From Geovibrio thiophilus (GTDB taxonomy: Bacteria; Chrysiogenota; Deferribacteres; Deferribacterales; Geovibrionaceae), in contig NZ_CP035108.1 in the NCBI RefSeq assembly GCF_004087915.1, forward strand, positions 1,922,001-1,986,000: a stretch of DNA of 64,000 nt, written 5' to 3'. The notes below the pieces were generated by a model. That model was not told the DNA's origin. It searched no databases and saw only the letters and a program-made list of their open reading frames with translations. Below are positions 61,125-64,000 of this stretch, in pieces (within the stretch, counting starts at the first letter, position 1; each line of letters starts with the position of its first letter). A program made the position numbers and the translations under genes.

Positions 61125-61646
61125 ATGTCGGAATTGATTTCAACAACTTTTAATTATATTATCCACTCAACTTTAGGGGCTGCTATCGCCCTGCTAATTA
61201 ATAAACACTTAGAAAACTCAAAAGCAAAAATTACTCAAAAAAAACAATGGGAAGAATGTTGGGCTGACAGGTTTATCCAAATCCTAATACTATATAGTTC
61301 AACTATCACAAATATTCTTAATGCCTTAGACAGCCTCGTTAATTTTTATAAACCTGATGAACAAGATGACATTAATAAACAAATCAATAGTATTAAAAAT
61401 AATTTATATGAAGCCCGAAGACTTGAATGGGAGCTATCCATCATGGTCAATTATGCTCCAAAGAATCTTTCAAAAGTACATAAAATATCAAACAATATAA
61501 ACTTACTAATAGGAAATATAATAAAGAACAAATATGGAGACTTAGAAGAACTTAGAAAACTTCAACAAGAACTTCATAAGTACGGTCGTTCGGCACATGC
61601 AGAAATATTGGGTTTAAAAATAAAAAAAATGGGCTCCTTCGATTAA
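61125..61646 (+). CDS. AT-rich orphan protein with N-terminal membrane segment
   Basis: Not recognised. A 173-residue protein whose codons are strikingly AT-rich (AAT, AAA, ATA, TTA dominate) in contrast to every neighbour, and whose upstream 100 bp is equally AT-rich. The first ~28 residues contain a hydrophobic segment (NYIIHSTLGAAIALLI); the rest is helical and charged, with YKPDEQDDINKQINSIKNNLYEARRLEWE in the middle. No Shine-Dalgarno stronger than AAGG was seen. The base composition and position next to a tRNA-Arg point to recent acquisition. Its last codons (GSFD) and stop form the left arm and loop of a terminator. Confidence 0.7.
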   Translation: MSELISTTFNYIIHSTLGAAIALLINKHLENSKAKITQKKQWEECWADRFIQILILYSSTITNILNALDSLVNFYKPDEQDDINKQINSIKNNLYEARRLEWELSIMVNYAPKNLSKVHKISNNINLLIGNIIKNKYGDLEELRKLQQELHKYGRSAHAEILGLKIKKMGSFD

Positions 61647-61667
61647 AACGAAGGAGCCCATTTTTTT
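61631..61667. terminator. bidirectional terminator overlapping the orphan gene's 3' end
   Basis: GGGCTCCTTCG (61631-61641) pairs perfectly with CGAAGGAGCCC (61649-61659); the loop contains the TAA stop codon (61644-61646). A T-run follows on the plus strand (61661-61667) and an A-run precedes it (T-run on the minus strand), so it also terminates the tRNA-Arg transcript. Confidence 0.92.
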
Positions 61668-61669
61668 AA

Positions 61670-61743
61670 TGCGCCCGAAGGGAGTCGAACCCCTAACCTA
61701 CAGATTCGTAGTCTGCCACTCTATCCAATTGAGCTACGGGCGC
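61670..61743 (-). tRNA. tRNA-Arg (anticodon ACG)
   Basis: A 74-nt cloverleaf on the minus strand: acceptor GCGCCCG/CGGGCGC with discriminator A, D-arm GCTC...GAGT-type with AATTGGAT loop, anticodon stem GCAGA/TCTGT with loop CTACGAA (anticodon ACG) and T-arm GGGGTTCGACTCCC. No CCA is encoded. The wobble A is expected to be edited to inosine, as for tRNA-Arg(ACG) generally. The 3' end abuts the bidirectional terminator and the AT-rich orphan gene. Confidence 0.95.
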
Positions 61744-61833
61744 AGCAAGGAAGATATACTTAATAAATTTTTATCCGTTTGGCAAGGAAAATTTAAAAAA
61801 ATAAGACTTTCCGGTAAAAGAATATTTCACACT

Positions 61834-62430
61834 CTACCTGCCGGAAACCGTATTGTTCAAGATCTCCATATCCTCCCTGCGGTTAATATTGGAGAACATA
61901 GAGCTGTCAAAACCGAGACCACAGAAGAAGGAATCGTCCAGATAGCGGGTATTCAGAGATGAAAGAGCGTCTCTCAGGCGGAAATTGCCTGTTTCAAACT
62001 GCTTCATCAGCACATCCAGACATGAGGGCGAGTAAGCGGCGATAAGCGGGTGAATCTTGCCGAAAGCGTCCGGCACTGCGGCGTCATACCCTTCCAGCGC
62101 ACTGAGAACAGCCTTCACAGCTCCTGCGGGAACAGCCGGAGCATCGGTGGAGATAACAAATACCGGAGAACGGAAATGGCGCAGCGCGGTGATTATACCC
62201 GCCAGCGGGCACTGCTGCTCGTAGATGTCCTCCACATGCTCAACTGAACCGCTGAGAACATTCAGGTACTTTGTAACGTCCTTTGATATGACGGAAACAT
62301 TGAACCCTTCACGGACAAACTTTTCGGATATATACTCAATAAGAGGTTTTCCGCGGAAAAGAGCCAGAGCCTTGTCGGAACCGAAGCGCCTGCTCTGCCC
62401 GCCCGCAAGGAGAGCTACATTCAAAAGCAT
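61834..62430 (-). CDS. mobA: molybdenum cofactor guanylyltransferase
   Basis: A 198-residue MobA-type nucleotidyltransferase: LLNVALLAGGQSRRFGSDKALA (GTP-binding LAGGxSxRxGxDK), IEYI and the metal-binding Asp in VISTDAPAVP (SxDxP). Transfers GMP to molybdopterin, needed for nitrate, selenate and similar reductases. The frame continues to 62568, but that would overlap the divergent kinase gene; the family N-terminus fits the ATG at 62430, with 62460 as an alternative. No clear ribosome-binding site was seen for either. Confidence 0.9.
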   Translation of the reverse strand: MLLNVALLAGGQSRRFGSDKALALFRGKPLIEYISEKFVREGFNVSVISKDVTKYLNVLSGSVEHVEDIYEQQCPLAGIITALRHFRSPVFVISTDAPAVPAGAVKAVLSALEGYDAAVPDAFGKIHPLIAAYSPSCLDVLMKQFETGNFRLRDALSSLNTRYLDDSFFCGLGFDSSMFSNINRREDMEILNNTVSGR

Positions 62431-62500
62431 CAAAAAGAGATAGCACTTCTCTTTAAACATGGCAACTGATATATTGAGCACACTAACAACAAGGTGATTA

Positions 62501-63793
62501 ATGGAACAGAACAAAAACGGATTCGCGGAAAAACTTAAGCTTGTGCTTATAGCGGTAATACTGCTCAACCTGATTCACGCTGTAATCCACATACAGTCCT
62601 ATACCAGAAACATTGAGACTTATAAACACCATATAATCGACATGGGCATAAACTCCCTGAAATCGCTGGAAGGCGGCAGGCGGGCGTTCATGGGCTCCAG
62701 ATTCGCAGGCACGGACAGGCTGAAACGCTTCGTGGAGGAACTGAGCAGACAGAACTCAGTCCTGAATATGGTAATCTTCGACGAAAACGGAAACATAGAG
62801 GTAAATCCGTCACCGGAATACACACCGCCTTATATGGGCGAAATCAGCGGATATTCCATTGTCGAAGGCAGAGACACCATTACGATATACACATCGCTCA
62901 AAACATTCAGCAGCCAGAATCATGAACATATGCAGAACCGCCCTCAGCAGGGACAGAGACTCATGCAGGAGCTGACCAACCCCGACAACTTTCAGGATAT
63001 AACAGTTGCACTAGTCATGGATTCCTCCGCAGTGGCTCTGGCAAAACGGCAGATGTACACAGGGCTGGCGCAGATAGGAATTATACTGGTTTTTCTCATT
63101 ATCGCCTATGTGCTTGTCATACGCTTCATAAAGCTGCATCTTATACAGATAGAACGCCTGAAAAAGGTTGAGCAGGAAGCTGAAATGGGTAAAATGTCCC
63201 ACATTCTCGCCCATGAGATAAGAAATCCGCTCAGCTCAATCTCCGGACTGATAAGCTTCGCCGCCAAAAAGGAGCAGAGCCCCGACATAAAAGATATTTT
63301 ATCCCACACCACGGACGAAATAAACAGGCTGAACACCATTGTGAACGACTTCCTCACCTTCGGCAAGGAGCTCAAGGCGGATATGCAGAATATCTCAGTC
63401 GGCGCTCTGGTGGACAAAACAGTGAACCTTCTCTCCGCAGATTTCAGAAGCAAATCAGTACGCCCCGTAATAGAAGGCGAGGACGCGCTGATAAAAGTTG
63501 ATGCAGACAAGATGCTTCAGGTGCTGTTCAATCTCCTCCTCAACGCATTGCAGGCATCGCCGGAGCACGGAACTGTGGAAATACGTTACAGCGAAAAAGG
63601 CATAAGCGTTAAAAACGATGTGGCAGGAGAAGCGCCTGAAAAAAGCAGACTGTTTGAGCCCTTCTACACCACAAAGGCAAAAGGTTCCGGTCTGGGGCTT
63701 GCCGTGGTGAAAAGAATCTGCGCTCTCCACGGCTTTCAGGCGGAAGTGACAAATACCAACCCCTTTATTATAGAATTAAAATTCGGCAGGTAA
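62501..63793 (+). CDS. sensor histidine kinase (HydH/ZraS-like)
   Basis: A 430-residue kinase: transmembrane helix 1 at about 12-30, a periplasmic sensor region to about 183 that includes a Gln/His/Met-rich stretch (SSQNHEHMQNRPQQGQRLMQ), transmembrane helix 2 at about 187-207, then a HisKA domain with H238 (LAHEIRNPLSSISGL), the N box LFNLLLNALQASP and G2 GSGLGLAVVKRI. The receiver gene follows 5 bp after the stop, so it is a two-component pair. The His/Met-rich loop suggests metal sensing, but this is speculative. Confidence 0.93.
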   Translation: MEQNKNGFAEKLKLVLIAVILLNLIHAVIHIQSYTRNIETYKHHIIDMGINSLKSLEGGRRAFMGSRFAGTDRLKRFVEELSRQNSVLNMVIFDENGNIEVNPSPEYTPPYMGEISGYSIVEGRDTITIYTSLKTFSSQNHEHMQNRPQQGQRLMQELTNPDNFQDITVALVMDSSAVALAKRQMYTGLAQIGIILVFLIIAYVLVIRFIKLHLIQIERLKKVEQEAEMGKMSHILAHEIRNPLSSISGLISFAAKKEQSPDIKDILSHTTDEINRLNTIVNDFLTFGKELKADMQNISVGALVDKTVNLLSADFRSKSVRPVIEGEDALIKVDADKMLQVLFNLLLNALQASPEHGTVEIRYSEKGISVKNDVAGEAPEKSRLFEPFYTTKAKGSGLGLAVVKRICALHGFQAEVTNTNPFIIELKFGR

Positions 63794-63798
63794 TTAAC

Positions 63799-64000
63799 AT
63801 GGCTGGCAGAATACTTATCGTTGATGATGAATCCAACCACAGACTGATGATGAAGCTCCACCTTGAGGACAGCGGATACAAAACGGAAGAGGCCTCAAAC
63901 GGTGCGGAAGCGCTTATTAAGCTTGATGATTTTGAGCCGGATGTAATCCTGCTTGACATGAAGATGGATATAATGGACGGATTGACCTTTCTTACCCACG
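63799..64000 (+). CDS. response regulator, N-terminal receiver domain (3' truncated by window)
   Basis: The first 67 residues of a receiver domain: acidic pocket D9-D10 (ILIVDDES), phospho-acceptor D53 (VILLDMKM) and MDG(L) after it. The gene runs off the window. With an HydH/ZraS-type kinase as partner, an NtrC-family (sigma-54 activator) regulator is the most likely full form, but the output domain is not visible. Confidence 0.9.
   Translation, partial: MAGRILIVDDESNHRLMMKLHLEDSGYKTEEASNGAEALIKLDDFEPDVILLDMKMDIMDGLTFLTH

Noticed and set aside
61669-61962. 97-codon frame across tRNA-Arg
   Set aside because: Overlaps the tRNA and the mobA 3' end on the opposite strand.

Overview
The window is a gene-dense chromosomal segment (roughly 45-50 % GC by eye) from a Gram-negative anaerobe or microaerophile. 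Its gene set suggests a member of the Deferribacterota (Geovibrio/Denitrovibrio-like): rubredoxin with an FprA-type flavodiiron protein, a full Rnf complex, futalosine-pathway MqnA, a class II (B12-dependent) ribonucleotide reductase, paralogous phenylacetate-CoA ligases beside a Liv-type ABC importer, and ArnT/LAB_N-type envelope genes. The phylum call is an inference from gene content; no rRNA is present to confirm it.

Layout. 1-2.3 kb (+): end of a DHH phosphoesterase, rubredoxin, flavodiiron protein and a Rieske ferredoxin, an O2/NO-handling set. 2.3-11.4 kb (-): PaaK2 and an ACT protein, then livKHMGF, a second PaaK, an HD phosphohydrolase and a membrane protein, probably uptake and CoA activation of aryl or other carboxylic acids. 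11.6-13.9 kb (-): ArnT-like glycosyltransferase and a double LAB_N protein. 14-18.5 kb (+): a 1018-aa sensor kinase and an ammonium transporter behind a sigma-54 promoter. 18.9-23.6 kb (-): proB-proA-nadD-rsfS-trmL-mqnA. 23.9-25.8 kb (-): aldehyde dehydrogenase and its DUF779 partner. 26-30 kb: two tRNA-Gln genes, an Rrf2 regulator, and nrdJ behind a structured leader. 30-34.5 kb: small secreted/orphan proteins, two glycosyltransferases and an unusual polysaccharide deacetylase. 34.7-59.4 kb is an almost continuous minus-strand run: zapB-like, zapA, 6S RNA, rarA, fau, rny, ymdB, nadA; rpiB and dCMP deaminase; rnfCDGEAB; a CsgG-like lipoprotein, pyrF, pyrE; PilZ, STAS, rlmN, bcp, xseB, ispA, dxs, tlyA, nadK, recN, dedA and an M23 peptidase. 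59.6-64 kb: an EAL/HDOD protein, an AT-rich orphan beside tRNA-Arg, mobA, and a two-component pair cut by the window edge.

The most unusual signal is not a protein. Four intergenic sites (9.2-9.7, 18.57-18.91, 23.56-23.79 and 29.86-30.09 kb) carry the same modular string of hairpins. Loop and joint sequences are nearly identical between sites, while the stems differ in sequence and remain self-complementary. At three sites the neighbouring gene end is present as a perfect direct repeat (23, 48 or 43 bp) on both sides of the element; two sites are amplified as 96-bp or 132-bp tandem repeats. This looks like a small, undescribed structured repeat family that sits at gene ends. Two other dispersed palindromic repeat families also occur. 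Other points of interest are a 6S RNA in the zapA-fau neighbourhood, a possible switch in the nrdJ leader, and a terminator whose ascending arm encodes the last codons of an AT-rich orphan gene.
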